53,127 nt of DNA from Zygnema cylindricum (lineage: Eukaryota > Streptophyta > Zygnematophyceae > Zygnematales > Zygnemataceae): NCBI GenBank assembly GCA_037447655.1, contig JBBHKE010000893.1:789725-842851 (forward strand). The letters are read 5' to 3'. The translations under genes were made by a program, and so were the position numbers. Shown here one piece after another: positions 22,101 to 34,853 of this stretch. How positions within the stretch are numbered: the first letter of the stretch is position 1; every line of letters begins with the position of its first letter. The notes under the pieces are model-generated. The model was given only the letters and a program-made list of their open reading frames with translations, was not told the origin of the DNA and did no database searches.

Positions 22101-23207
22101 TCCAAGAGCCATGACAAGAGCAAGAGACATTCAAACGAAATGTGTTGGTGGTCCAGTTTGTTATTCGAACTACTTCACTTTCCCCATGTTGCCCAACTTG
22201 TGCAAAAGTGGTCCAATCAACGGGGACCAACCACACTTTTCCACACTATATATGGCAATGCATATATTGCCACACTACCACTTGGTCGGTGGTAAGCATC
22301 GCCATCTAGTGCCAAATTTCTCAAAAATCCAAAAGGAGGGTTCTGAAATAAGACAAACTCAACAGTGATCTATTCGTGTAGCACGACTCCAATTTATCGA
22401 ATACCGGTATAGGGGAGCATGTTCATTTCGTATATTAATACAATAATGTTTGTTGGTTCCATCAGCAACGGACCGTCAACTATATAACTTGATTGGAGAG
22501 ATGAAAATTATTTTACTGGTTTTTATTGGGTCAAAGAAACAATCACTTTTCATAAAGTGATTAACTCTAATAGCGATGGGCTAGGCTCAGAAATAGTAAA
22601 GCAATCTGTAGATTATGCTCTAGACCACTTGTTTATGCCCACACACTGCAAACAAACGCTACAACAAGAAAGACCCAATGCAGGATGGAAAATTATTCAA
22701 ATCAACAAGGAGATGAATGTACAGGCCTCCTACATTGCTTCAAAATCCCCCAATTTTTCCACCTCACTATTACGCAATAATGCAACGATACCTCCTCGAT
22801 CACAGAAAAAACTTTACTGAGTGCATTGAAGTGAAATTGGGGCAGGAATGAGGCAGATGCACAAAAAACGGCTAAAAAGCATAAAAACCGATTCTCAAAT
22901 TAAAGAATACGTGCAGACTTCTGTATTTCCTGTGTATTTATGTTCTTTTTGTACGTTTTCTGTACTTTCTGTATGTTTAAGTGGGTCAAACATTCTTCCA
23001 CTTTCCTGTTTCACATTGTCGGTCGTCCACCTCGCAAAGCATCATCTTCCTGTTTTATTATGTCTTCCCGTTTTTTCAAAAACTGCAGATAAAAAAACCA
23101 AGAAGAACCCACAGTGAAGATGACAACCTCCCGCCAACCAGAGATCTTCGCTTGACAACATCTATACAATGATTTTACAATGCTTTCAGACTCCTTTTTA
23201 TGAAAAA
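22101..23207. other. Unassigned, repeat-poor stretch
   Basis: No family is recognisable. A MITE-end remnant (TAACTCTAATAGCGATGGGC) lies at about 22560. Short open frames exist, but none has a convincing domain. Confidence 0.35.
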
Positions 23208-23426
23208 TACACCATGTATTGCTATTAGCATTAATGTTATTTTCGCCACTTCAATCAACTTCTCTCGGTGCACACATGCCCAAATTTCATTGGGAGACCG
23301 TCAATCGGAAGGTAACTTTTCCTTCTCGTCACAACCGACAGATTTACAATCTGACAAAATGTGCACAGTGAAAAATGGGTTCGATGGGCGAAAGAAACAT
23401 AAACTCTAATCGCAATATACGGTTTA
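23208..23426. mobile_element. MITE, family A, diverged
   Basis: TACACCATGTATTGCTATTAG at the left and a ...CGCAATATACGGTTTA end, with the characteristic GACCGTCAATCGGAAG interior of family A. Confidence 0.65.
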
Positions 23427-26400
23427 GCTATATTTTTCTAAGACCAACACACCCAAGATTTGATGTCAAATTAGACATTGTAGCAAAACACCGAACAACG
23501 CTGATGACCCAAACATGTGGGCAAATCATTTGCTCTTATTTATGATGTCCTAAAATTGAAAATTGCCAAAGTAAAGATGCCAACTAGATTCAAACAAACT
23601 TAAAAGACTTTCCCACATTCCTTCACCCTTGGACTTATTTACAACTCGCTTAGCTTGGTAATGAAGTTATTTGACTTCCAAACATGAAATGCCACTTTCA
23701 CAAGCTGAATTAAAAAAAAAGTGAAACTAAGAGATATGAACTTCCCATTTGTTCACCTTGTCAAGAGCTGCCTGGACAGCATCCCTTCCACCCACCAGTA
23801 ATCGGGCAATCTGGACCACAGATCAAAGCTCCAATATAGGTAAGACTCAAAGTGCACTAAAGAATGTGACAAGCTCATAAAGCAACAGAAAAATCATACA
23901 ATATCTTAGTTCCCCAATGATCTCAACTTTAAGTTATCAACGGTCCTTGCTTACTCTAGTAAAGATATTAGTGCGATGTTTCACTAGTTTTTACAGACGA
24001 AAGGAAAGGGCGTTTTATGATGGCAGAAGACACAACAACATCCCGTTTTCATACTTCCCGCCCTCTCCCCCCTCCCGGTTTGACCATTTCTTCCTAGCCT
24101 TGGGCAAGTTTTCCCACCAGTTCTGGGTCTTTTTCAAACCGCGCTGCTTCGAATTCTTGCCTCGCGCTACTGCGAATCAAATCTCGCCTGCCATTATAAT
24201 CTCAAAAATCTTAAGTCCATGGTTTCCTCTACTTGTAAGTCATAGAAAAAAAACAAAAAAGAAAAAAGAAAACGGAAGGTCTGTTACCTACTACCAGAAA
24301 CACAGTTAAGGCAGCAGATAGGCCATATAAGCACTGTAACAAAATGGTGAAATTAATATAATACAGCTTATCTGATCAAAATACAAGCCATGTCATTTAA
24401 ATTTCAGACTTAAAACCTGACTTTATAATCCACGTTGAAAGGTTTCGGAAGAGTTTTGTTTAGCTGAGTGTCTAGACAAAATAGGCTCAAGACAATCTGA
24501 AAAATAACCTGAAAGGAGACAAACGGGTAGAAATAGCTTATGCACTGTCTTGGAATTGGAGCCGTGAGTTGAACGAAAAGATTAATTCACGCTAGTTGAG
24601 GCATTAAACACGGCATGATACTTGTTACAACTAGGGTGGACGACGAAACAGGGAATGATGTTTAGTTTTGAAACAGAACCAATTGTATCGGGTCATAAGG
24701 TTCTTGACGCACTTCCTGCCCTGGTGACTATGATGGGTTGGATGATATTCCAGTTGGTGGAGAGTCCGTTAAGGAGACCTCACCAGACCACTCCTTGCTC
24801 ATTGCGCCAAACAAAGAGCCGAGATGTTCGCAGCACTTGCCGATACCTGCACACATATACACATCCACACTTATGAACTCGGGAGTGGTTCAATAATTAT
24901 TTGATCGCATTTTAGACATTGAACTTGTTTTGGATAATCCTAACAGGATTTGAACCGCAATCTACAAAATTTCTGATAATTTGAACAGCAGTAGAGGTGA
25001 TTAGATTCGAACTGTGTTGGACTCATGCTGGAATCTTTAACATTGGTAGCAAATTTCACTGGTACGTTGAACAATTCTGTGTACTTTTATGTTTTGAACT
25101 ATTGGTGACAAACAACATTAAAACAGTTCAACTAAGCAAAATCTAATTTGTTTTCAGATCATTGGGGTGGATGTTACAGTACACACATCATCATCTCTAC
25201 CCCAATTTCCTGTGTTCAGTCATTTGAAAACGAAAATTTGGAGACTACACCGTGAATCGTTATTAGAGTAAAGAAATTATTAGAGTGGGGTTTTTTAAAT
25301 TAGTGTTATTAATTCAAATTCGATTCCAAATAACGCGTCTGTTTTTTAACTGTTTAAATAATTAGCGTTAAGAAAAGTACAGTGAGTGATATTAATACGA
25401 TTTTAGGGTCAAGGGCTAGAATTTCGGGGCACAAATGTAGTGTTATCAACACCAATAACGATACACGATGTACTCTTCTTGTGCATCTTCCCACTATGTT
25501 CAAAAAGATTGAAACCTTTGTTCACAGAGTGTGATTTGTGGTAACTTGTCAATCTCTCATAACAGACATGGGCAAATCCGCTTAATTGATTCGTCATTAG
25601 TTCACTCTTAAAAAAGTTAATTACTCAGTGCACAAAATTACAGCTAAGAGTTGGCATAAATTTAGACTTTGAATGCTCAAAAGAATGTCCTCACTCTTTA
25701 TAATCTCTCTGGACGAATTTCTAAGAGGCATCAAAGACAACAAAACGTGCAATAGGGTTGCTTGTAAATGTTCCAGTTTCAAAAAACAAAATAATGGGCT
25801 TCAGGCTAATCTAATGTAGTGCCGAATTAAATTGAATAGCCCTTTACAACTAGGTCATGGTGATTTTCCGCCAGTGATATCAGAACCACAAACTCAGAAT
25901 ATCAAGCAAGATCTCAACTTTTACTCTATGCACTAAAACAACAGATATCAATTTAGTGTATTTGCTGAAGAAAGAGCTGCTTACTTTTTATATTTGAAAG
26001 ATAAAGAGCACGCCAGTTTATTAAAAGACTGAGATTCCAACGCAGGGAAAGAGCACTAGAAACAGAATTTAAGAACCGCCAAAAGCTTACAAAGTGAACT
26101 CAGTACAATGGTTAATCAGGTTCTATGGCAACCTTCAAGCTGTCACAACTTCATTTCTAATTTGAGAAACAATTACGCACTTGGTAATCTTCAGTGTGAA
26201 AAGACTTGAGTTTTGAAGACTACTTGAGTTTTTATTATGTCAGCATATGTGGCCTTGCCATACCCCTTCAGTGTATCCGGGACACCACTTACAGTGAAAT
26301 AGCCTCCCTTCTGGTACTTGTCAGCCTGCGAGAAGATTCGTGTGGAGACTCCTCCCTCGGCTTTACTAAATGTCGCTCAATGAGATCCGCAACTTCACCG

Positions 26401-27851
26401 TCTTCAGAGCTCATCCTTAGATTTCGCCTTGCTTGCCAGTTCTCAAATCTGGTTCCAAAAAGAGTAACAGCTTCACTAATAGAGGAGTCAAAACCATACA
26501 TGCCCGCACATGGAAACACAGTTTGTTCACATCCACACATGCTTCTTTGAAAAACCGATCGCCAACAAACAACTGCTACGTTCTGCATGGCGAGGACCTT
26601 CAAAAGAGAAAAATAACCACAATTAGCATCAAGAAGAATTATCCAATAGACAGAGACCAATATCTAGTTTCAAAGTTCCCTTCGATTACCGCAGCTCACC
26701 CATAATCATATGCAAAACTAAGAACGCATACATATAAAAACAAAAATTATCTTCAGCAAAAAGTATGCACATGAGTTAAAGTTTTTAAAAATGGATGGAT
26801 TTCTTAAATGGAAATATCTCAAAAAAAAAATGCGAGTGAACTTTGATGTTGTCTTTACTGTCTTTACAAACCAAATACTTATCCGACCAGTTACGATGTC
26901 ATTATTAAGATCGTTGTTACATCTCAATGAAAATTCATTCCACATACAAACCGTCCACAAACTTCCAAACGAAAAAAAAAAAAATGATCTAGACTACATA
27001 CTAGGGAAAAAAAAAAAAAAAAAACGATTTTGCCGAGAAACAAACAACATATTCCAGATTAGAAAAGTCCGAAGGTTTCAAAACAATCCACACTAAACTT
27101 GATTTCTTCCCCATTTTTCTTTCCAGATTTCAATTTTGAGCTATTCATTTATTTTTTTAAGCTATTCATACGTTTCTTTTTTTTGCTCGCATTTGTTAAT
27201 CATTTAAAAGTTTTTGCAACCTGACACTAAAGATAACGACATAGTTTTCTTCTGAAGGCTACAAACAGACAAAATCTGGCAAAAACAAGACTAGAACAGG
27301 CATAAGGCTCTCAAAACAATCAAGGGAAGCAGAGCAGAAAAAAGAATAACACAGTAAACCAGCATAATACAGGAGGTAAGGGAAAGAAAATAACAGGCAA
27401 AATTATAACACAGTCAAGAGTGAATAGAGATTTGGAATAAGAAAGGAGTGGTATGAAACTGGGAGAAGATTATTTACGTAGTGATTCAGGAAAGAAGAAA
27501 GAGGATGGACAGTGGGATTAGGTCAAAAAAAATGCTAGACAGGAAATCATTTCCTAAAGAAAAGGGAGACAGCAAGGTGAATAATGTATATATGAAAGTG
27601 GCGTACGGTATAATATACTGGTCCGTACAGAAGTACGTTACAACCATACGCTCACCTATCTAAGGCAAGCGTTGGAATATAGCCCTAGTCGGTAAACTCC
27701 TAACTACGTCACCTGTCCTCCTTGGTCAACAGCTCTCCTCAATTCGAAAGGCAATGGCTTGCCAGTGGGTTGGTCAAAAGACGTCTTTCACTTTTTTCGA
27801 AAAAAATCAGCAACGTCTGCTTGAAAAAATCGGGTTCTCCGAAGCCACGAG
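23427..27851. other. Repeat-poor 4.4-kb stretch with possible minus-strand exons
   Basis: Apart from one MITE (25246-25472) this stretch lacks the families seen elsewhere. On the minus strand, open segments follow AG acceptors near 26590, 24846 and 23798; the longest uninterrupted frame is 123 codons (26289-26660). I recognise no domain and cannot choose between registers, so this may be a decayed gene, lineage-specific coding sequence or chance. Confidence 0.2.
25246..25472. mobile_element. MITE, family E
   Basis: TACACCGTGAATCGTTATTAG opens it and AACACCAATAACGATACACGATGTA closes it in imperfect inverted orientation, with a TTTTAGGGTCAAGGGCTAGAATTTCGG-type interior. Confidence 0.7.
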
Positions 27852-28786
27852 CACACCGTGAATCGCTTTTAGTGTTAATGCCTTAATGCTTTTTTTGCCA
27901 CTTAAAACATCTTTCCTCAGTACACACTTGTCCGATTTTCAATTTGAGACCGCCAATCGGAAGCTGAGAATCTTAGCTTTCAATCGCAACCGTCAGATCC
28001 ATAAACCGAGAAGCGTGTACGAAGAAAATATGTTTTAGGGGGTGTCCCCATGTTTTGAAGTATCTACTTTTCTCTGTCTTTTTGCCTTCAAATTCAAGGA
28101 ACTTTGACAAAAACTTCAGCCGTACGAGAAAATCATTTTTACCAAAGTACAGTGAACGTCAATTCATACTTTGAATGTACTAAGTGTTTGTCGTCATGAA
28201 AACGCATTTTGGCGTTTTTCCCTTTTCGACCCCCGGGCAAGAGAATCCAGCCCAAAAAAAAACTTCATCCAAAATCACCTCGAGGGGGTGTTTTTAGTTA
28301 AAGTACCGCCCAAACAGCGAATGAAAACGACCAACACACGCGTCACGCGAGCGGGAAAATTTTAGGGCAAAGGAGAGTCCTCGCTATTTTTCTCCGTGCC
28401 CGTCACGCGCATGTACGGAAAAAAATTTGCACGGGTCTCGGACCTCCACTTTCATTCATGGGTCATTTTCAAAATTTGCGCCGTCGTCGCCTCTCCCCTC
28501 TCCCTCTCACACTATCGCCTCTCCCTCTCACACTATCGCTTGTATCTCACACTTTTTAGAATGAGACACGACAATACTAATATAAAATGAAAGATCTCTG
28601 ATTTTCATTTATTTTTACAATTTTTAGGTTTTTTTTTAATGACAAATCGAGTGAAAAAAGTCGAAAAAACGAAATCGGAAAACCATGGCGGAAAGTTCTT
28701 GAATCAGTGACGTCGACATTGTCACAAGTGATCGTGACGTCACAATATCCCTAAACATCTACAAATTTCACAAAAATATAGACGTC

Positions 28787-29946
28787 TACACCGCGCATCG
28801 TTATTAGTGTCAACGACACTAATTTGGGTTCTTAAAATTTTGATTTTTTTCCTCAAATAGGATACATGATTTTAATTTTTCCTTGACGTTAATTAAGGTA
28901 CCGCACAAAATAGCGTAAAGGACGAATTACAATAATATCTAAATAATGTGGTGTACGGTCGATGTCAGACCGTACACAAATGTACCTTTTCAAGTGAAAA
29001 TTTTACAAAAAATGAGTTAAATCAGACGCGCACGCATGGGATCGTGCGCTAAAAAAATGGGATTGTTTTGACACGTAAATTAGTCTTACATGTACGGATA
29101 TTAAAATTTCACGACGGCGTACGATTTTTAATATTTTGTACGGATACATATATTAATGTATATAATCGTACAGCGAATATTCCATTTTTGCTGTTCCCAA
29201 AAAAAATGGGATTGTTTTGACACGTAAATTAGTCTTACATGTACGGATATTAAAATTTCCCGACGGCGTACGATTTTTAATATTTTGTACGGATACATAT
29301 ACTAATGTATATAATCGTACAGCGAATATTCCATTTTTGCTGTTCCCAAATTAGTAGTGTTGGGTATCGGGTAGATTCATATCGCGATAATTTCGATATT
29401 CGATATATCGAATATCGATCGAGGAGGATCCTCGATATATCGTACCGAGACCAACATAAATTATCGCGATATATATCGCAAAAATTTCGTGTCCGTACAG
29501 GCAGAGTACGGAAAACCGTACGAAAAAGCGTACGGAGAATCATACGGAAAATCGTACGGAAAATCGTTCGGATTTTACCCCCCCCCCCCCCCCCCCCCCC
29601 CCCCACTGAGCGCTCAGTGGGGGGGGGGGGGGGGGGGGTGGTTTTTTGAAAAAAAAATATAAAATTTTCATATTCGATATATCGTCGATACGATATATCG
29701 GCGATATATCGCGATAATTTGAAATTCGATATATCGAAGCGATATATCGAATATCGGGTACATGAAATTCGATATATATCGAATATCGGCAATGGGTCCT
29801 CGATACCCAACTCTAAAAATTAGCATAAACGCCGAAATTATAATACCCCTTTTAAAAAAAAAAAAAAAAATCTTAATTAGCGTCAATGACGGTATATTTA
29901 CTTCCACACTATTTAAAATTTGACACTAATAACGATGTGCGGTGTA
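28787..29946. mobile_element. MITE, family B, with internal duplication and nested hAT
   Basis: The ends are TACACCGCGCATCGTTATT and its complement. A 148-bp segment is duplicated in tandem (29051-29198 and 29199 onward), and a C-family element lies at 29355-29815. Apart from these, it is collinear with the reversed copy at 35133-35669. Confidence 0.8.
29355..29815 (+). mobile_element. hAT-like C element, 461 bp
   Basis: The 8-bp flanks CAAATTAG and AAAATTAG differ at one position, and the uninterrupted B copy shows only one such sequence, confirming the duplication. The centre is C(27) / CACTGAGCGCTCAGTG / G(about 20). Confidence 0.85.
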
Positions 29947-30334
29947 CCATTGTCGCTGTTTTTGTTGGCGTCACTAATCGTCGGAAGTTTCGTAGTCACC
30001 TTCAATCGTCACAAGATGTACCTAGGTCTACAACCGTCACATGTCAAAGTTCCGATTTAATTTTCGCACATTGGGACGCTCTTCAAAGTAGTACGGTAAA
30101 TCTTCAATACAGTCCAAAATACTTTTACCAAAGTACCGATTAGATGGGGGGGACACCCCGTAACACCCAATAGCGATACACGGTGTAGTGGAATTTCAAT
30201 CACATCTCTGAAGATGCCCCCCCCCCCCAAAGAGTGTACTATATTGCACGTGTGGGTGATTTCCGATGTGTGAAACTATTTTATAGCATCGTTCAAAAGT
30301 AGGCGTTTTATGGTAGCCCTTTGGTAGGCGCAAG

Positions 30335-31393
30335 TACACCGTGAATCGTTATTAGCCTTATGTACTCTATATCGGCACCCCAAAATTTTGACATTGATAC
30401 CTTAAATAGAACTAATTACTAGTGTTGGGTATCGGGTAAATTCATATCGCGATAATCTCGATATTCAATATATCGAATATCGATCGAGAAGAATCCTCGA
30501 TACATCGTACCGAGACCAACATAAACCATCGCGATATATATCGCGATGCATAGTATTTTTTAAATTTAATATTTTTATTTTTTTATATAATATGTTATTT
30601 TAGTGAAAAGTCAAATTGTCTAATACGCCACGTACGCCGTGATTTTCGTTCCGTGACTTAAAGGTAGACGCCGCAAAATGTAACCGACAAAAAAGTACTA
30701 ATTCTATAATTCTAATGATTACTTATTTGGGGTATGGTTACACGAGGTCTCTGTAATAGTACGGACAACAAAATTTATGTATTACAGAGGCCTCGGGTAC
30801 ATCAAGTATCGTTTGTAAATAAGTTTTACATACGTGTTATAATATGAGTGGTTCCGCGTAAGCTGACTATCAAATCTAAAAAATCATCAAATATGTGGAA
30901 ATCGACCTTTTTCACCTAGAAAATCGTACTTGCGAATGACGTACGTGTACTTCACAAGTGTACCTCGTCAATATACCTCATATATCTCCTTCAATCTGTT
31001 GACTTTCAGGAAAAAAACCATATTTCTTTCCGGCAAAAAATTTACAGTCACTTTGTAAAAAGTCACGTGACTTTGGTAACCTGTGAGATTTTTTTTTTTT
31101 TTTTTTTTAAGCTTCGATATATTGACGATACGATATATCGCCGATATATCGGCTATATATCGCGATTATCTGAAATTCGATATATCGAAGCGATATATTG
31201 ATTATCGGGTACCTAAAATTCGATATATATCGAATATCGGCAAACGGTCCTCGATACCCAACACTACTAATTACACTATTTAATAACGTGGACCATAATT
31301 TGCCACGTCTCTTAGCACTAAGTTAGAATCAATGACGCTAATTTTTTTATTTACTCTAATAATTTCTATAATATAATAACGATTCGCAGTGTA
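30335..31393. mobile_element. MITE, family E, with a nested hAT element
   Basis: TACACCGTGAATCGTTATTAG at the left and AACGATTCGCAGTGTA at the right. The interior is split by a C element at 30420-31266. Once the insert is removed, the interior matches the 3348-3549 copy (GTGGACCATAATTTGCCACGTCT). Confidence 0.75.
30420..31266 (+). mobile_element. hAT-like C element, long form, 847 bp
   Basis: It is flanked by a perfect 8-bp duplication CTAATTAC (30412-30419 and 31267-31274). The termini are TAGTGTTGGGTATCG and CGATACCCAACACTA. Its middle of about 570 bp replaces the poly-C/G centre of the short copies and matches the degenerate copy near 7050-7843. No transposase is encoded. Confidence 0.88.
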
Positions 31394-31420
31394 GTGTTAT
31401 GGGCTTTTCATGTGATCTTT

Positions 31421-32141
31421 TAAGGGTCAAGTTCCATCGGTCGTTTCTGTATTCGTGCAGCCAACTCTACGGGCCGGGTTAATTGAGTCGATGTTCCATC
31501 ACGAAGAGTCAGTAATCCACGTGTTATGCATTGAGTGGCACCACGTGGGTTTTGACCGGATTTTTAAAATCTTTTAAAAATCTTCACACCGACAAATTTC
31601 ACTTCAAATCTTCGGTTGCCTACCATGTACCTGCGTACCAAGTCATAATACGACATAACTTTTGTAATTTATGCAAATCCAACTCATTTTTTAGGGTTCC
31701 TGTTTTCGAACATGACAAAAATCCTTTGTTGGAAATAGTGTGATGAAAAAAATTGTGCGACGAAGGACTGTTTTGAGATTGTTTTTTTAATTTTCAGTTG
31801 CATTTTAAAAAGTACATACCATGTACAATTTTCGTCAATTTTCGTTGGTTTTCCATCGTGACACGTAGCTTTTTCGTCCAGCGTGTCACGATTAATTTGT
31901 TTTTGTATCTGCCAACCCACCTCCTATAGGTACGTTGGCAGCTACAGAGAAAAATGAAGCGAACGTCTCGCAGATGAACATCCGACGGCCAGTATTACCT
32001 CTAAGACTTTCGGAGAGAATTGGCAAGATTCTCTGTAATGTTGTTTCGCGTATAAAAACAAAATAAGCGGTACGAATTGGTACGGATAGTCTCGGATTTC
32101 TATAAACTACCCCACTTTTCGACGATGGAACTTGACCCTTA
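31421..32141. mobile_element. H element with 19-bp terminal inverted repeats, 721 bp
   Basis: A perfect inverted repeat TAAGGGTCAAGTTCCATCG bounds the insert. Comparison with the intact F copy shows the insertion site GATCTTATTAGATC, so any target duplication is very short and T/A-rich. The superfamily is unclear. The 70- and 78-codon frames inside are not recognisable. Confidence 0.65.
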
Positions 32142-32550
32142 GATCGCTACTTTGATCGGCGACCGTCCGATGACGTTGAATTCTCTATCGAACGATGTGC
32201 AACTCAGCCCTGTTACTTTTTTTTTCATTTTGCGACCAATACAATATGGGTCTTAAGGTCATATTGTATGTTTTGCGTACAATAGGCATATTGTATGGGC
32301 CTACTTTCACCTACTTTTGAACTATGGTGTAACGGGAATGAAAAACGGGCATGAAAAACGGAACACTGTCCAGGTTCGTGTAACGGGGCATGAAAAATAA
32401 GACATAACGGGTGTGATTTGCTAGAGTTCAAAATCAGGAACCCTAAAATATGAGTTGGCGTAGAAGAATGGCATCTGCAAAAAGTACAAAATTTATGTCG
32501 CGTGATGACTTCGTACGTAAGGTAGATGGTACGCAAGTGAAGATTTTAAC

Positions 32551-32825
32551 CATAGTTCAAAAGTAGGTGAAAGTAGGCCCATACAATATGCCTATCGTAT
32601 GCAAAACATACAATATGCCCTTAAGACCCATATTGTATTCTGACCTATTTAGACCAATTAAAACATACGGACCAAAAAAATTTATTTACACCGTCAGATT
32701 TGGACGATCAGACGGTCACTAATCAAAGTAGCGATCTAATAAGATCGCATGAAAAGCCCACAACTCAACTTACGATAAAGGCGTCGACCAAAGGCCTTCC
32801 ATAAAACGCCAACTTTTGAACTATG
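32551..32825. mobile_element. F-family element, complete, 275 bp
   Basis: The terminal repeats are CATAGTTCAAAAGTAGGTG and CGCCAACTTTTGAACTATG. A perfect 8-bp duplication ATTTTAAC (32543-32550, 32826-32833) points to a hAT-like mobilisation. It is the reference copy for resolving the other F elements in the window. Confidence 0.85.
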
Positions 32826-33347
32826 ATTTTAACTTTTGAAGTTAAATTTGTCAGTGTTACAAATCTTAAGGAAATTCAGTATCGGATCGTAGCGCACGGG
32901 TGCCACTCAATTTATAACGCGTGGTTTACATACTTCACGTGATGGAACATTGTCTCAATTGACACAACTCGTAGAGTTGGCCGTACGATTATATGATTTA
33001 TTGATGGAACGCCACCCCAAATTCAAAATTGTAACCCGTTTTACAATTCGCAACAGTTAAGTGTTAGTTCTATTTAATCATGGATTACAATCTGCCACAT
33101 CTCCCTACAATTAGTGTTGGACGTTCTAATTTTTAATTTACTCTACCAATTCCTTTAGTAGCGATAGGCAGGTTAGTGCTCACCTATCTCACATATGTCA
33201 CCGATATATGCCGCTATATCCGAAGCACATACCAAGGCATTCCATCATCACTTTGGGCTTGTGAGTTATCCTGTGTAGTTATGAAACCAAATATTGTTAC
33301 TTCCCAAAGGCCGTCCAAAAGTGAATTCGGTTGAAGAGGTGAAAAGA

Positions 33348-33892
33348 TGTCATCGGATGACACAGTTATGTGGGCTTTGACAATTAAACCGAAAAAATGC
33401 AAAGGACAAAAGCTAAAAACACAAGTGAAAAAGGTCGTCGAGATTTTTGGCTGATTAAGACAAGCCAAAATTAACTTTGGCTGATAAAACTTACCTTATG
33501 GTTGTTCCTTTCAAAGAAAGATAATGACATATTTAAGAGAGTTTTTCTTTTGACCACTGACAAAAATAAATTTGCATTAGCACGGGTTTGGGAGACTCTA
33601 AAAGTCGTGTCGAAGGACAAAATGATGAACTTGGTTGGACATTTTGAAGGCATTTTTTCAATTGACAAAATTCCATGTGCACACTTTGTCCGAGCACACA
33701 ACCATCCACCTTTTATCATCCTTGGGAAACACGAATATGTGAAAAACAAGAGTGATCTTGGTGTCGTGTGTGGGAGTCCTTATGGTGCTTTGGCATGTAA
33801 CCGAAACTTTAGTCTTGTAACGTTGTTTTTAGCGAAGATTCTTGGTACTACTTTCAGAGCATTCATATGTAAAAAAATGAAATCGTTACTTT
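33348..33892 (+). pseudogene. Unrecognised broken coding sequence
   Basis: A plus-strand frame opens with ATG at 33348 (MSSDDTVMWALTIKPKKCKG...) and runs to a TGA near 33450. Protein-like sequence resumes as LADKTYLMVVPFKER and, after a further register change, as a clean stretch from about 33502 (DNDIFKRVFLLTTDKNKF) to a stop at 33894. The long stop-free stretch with mixed composition and the two nearby breaks suggest a decayed gene or a gene fragment carried by a transposon, since G-family sequence abuts it at 33898. I do not recognise the family. A 10-bp direct repeat TTTGGCTGAT flanks the first break. Confidence 0.3.
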
Positions 33893-33897
33893 AAAAA

Positions 33898-34738
33898 AAT
33901 GACGGATGTAGACGCGAGTGTCTTTTGTGACGGTTGTAGACGGCTACAAAACTCGCGACAATTGATAACGTTTAAAAAATAACAACGGTTGTAGGCGTCT
34001 TGTACTCGTGACATTGTAGATGTTTAGGGTTTGTGACATTTTGATGTAGCGCTCAACTATGATAGCGCCGCCGTCACAAATTCTTAAACTTTTCGCCATG
34101 GTTTATAGATTGTGTTTTTTGTGCTTTCTCACTATACTTGCCATCAAAATACGCTCAAAGATAGTAAAAAGAAATCGTTTTTAGAGACCTTTCATTGGAT
34201 ACCATTATTAACATTTTTCATTGCAAGAATTGTGAGATAGACGCGACAGTGGGAGAGGGAGAGAGAGAGAGGCGCTTTCACAGACTTCGCTTTTGCGAAA
34301 CGACGTCCGTTGGTCGAGACCCCCTCCACGGCCCCTCTACGGAAAAAAACGCACGGAAAAAAGTCACGCACATGTTGGAAACATGCAATGGTTTTTTTTT
34401 TGGTACTCCGCGCACGAAAATTGTCAAAATATTCCGACACGTGCGACAACACCTGCATATTCGCTCACCTCATGGAACTTTATTTAAAATCACCTCGCGT
34501 GGTGATTTTATATAAGGTTTGAAGATGACATGGAAGGACGCGAAGGTGGGTCAAAATGTGCTAGACGACAAAATGCATCGCGCTAGACGACAAACTTTGG
34601 TACATATAAAGTTTGAAGGTAACGCAACTTGTACGGTGGTAATTTAAATTTTTTGGTACGGCTGCGGATTTTCTCAGTTTTTTTATGGAGGAAAACAACA
34701 GAAAATAACTGTAACTTTAGCACAATCGATAGTACCCT
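33898..34738 (-). mobile_element. G-family element, reversed, one end lost
   Basis: Read on the minus strand it starts AGGGTACTATCGATTGTGC, followed by CTAAAGTTACAGTTATTTTCTG as in 16246-17068. It includes the near-palindrome ATCACCTCGCGTGGTGAT (about 34490-34507). Its far end is not found before the broken coding sequence at 33892. Confidence 0.6.
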
Positions 34739-34853
34739 TAGTCGAACAGAACCTTAGGGTGTTTTCTCATTTAGTCGTTATGTTATTATATCCATGTACC
34801 ACTTAGGTACAGGACTAACGAACCTTACATGTACGTTGACTACAATATTTTTT

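Larger units (their letters stand above)
28038..30159. mobile_element. G-family element containing a nested B and C element
   Basis: The boundaries are GGGGTGTCCCC at 28038 and GGGGACACCCC ending at 30159. The body shares AAATCACCTCG (near 28272), ACCATGGCGGAAAG and CCTAAACATCTAC with the minus-strand copy at 33898-34738. A B MITE lies inside. Confidence 0.5.
27852..30187. mobile_element. MITE, family A, interrupted by a G-family element
   Basis: The left portion (27852-28037) is a clear A element through GTGTACGAAGAAAATATGTTTTA. The right end (CCCAATAGCGATACACGGTGTA, to 30187) reappears beyond the inserted sequence. The join is imperfect, so the split is an inference. Confidence 0.5.
30287..32326. 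mobile_element. F-family element holding E, C and H insertions
   Basis: F sequence is found at 30287-30334, 31394-31420 and 32142-32326, interrupted by the E element 30335-31393 and the H element 31421-32141. The intact F copy at 32551-32825 gives the uninterrupted order in reverse. Confidence 0.65.

Noticed and set aside
21715-22295. Frames of 169-173 codons on both strands
   Set aside because: They are products of the CT/C tract and have no mixed-composition protein sequence.
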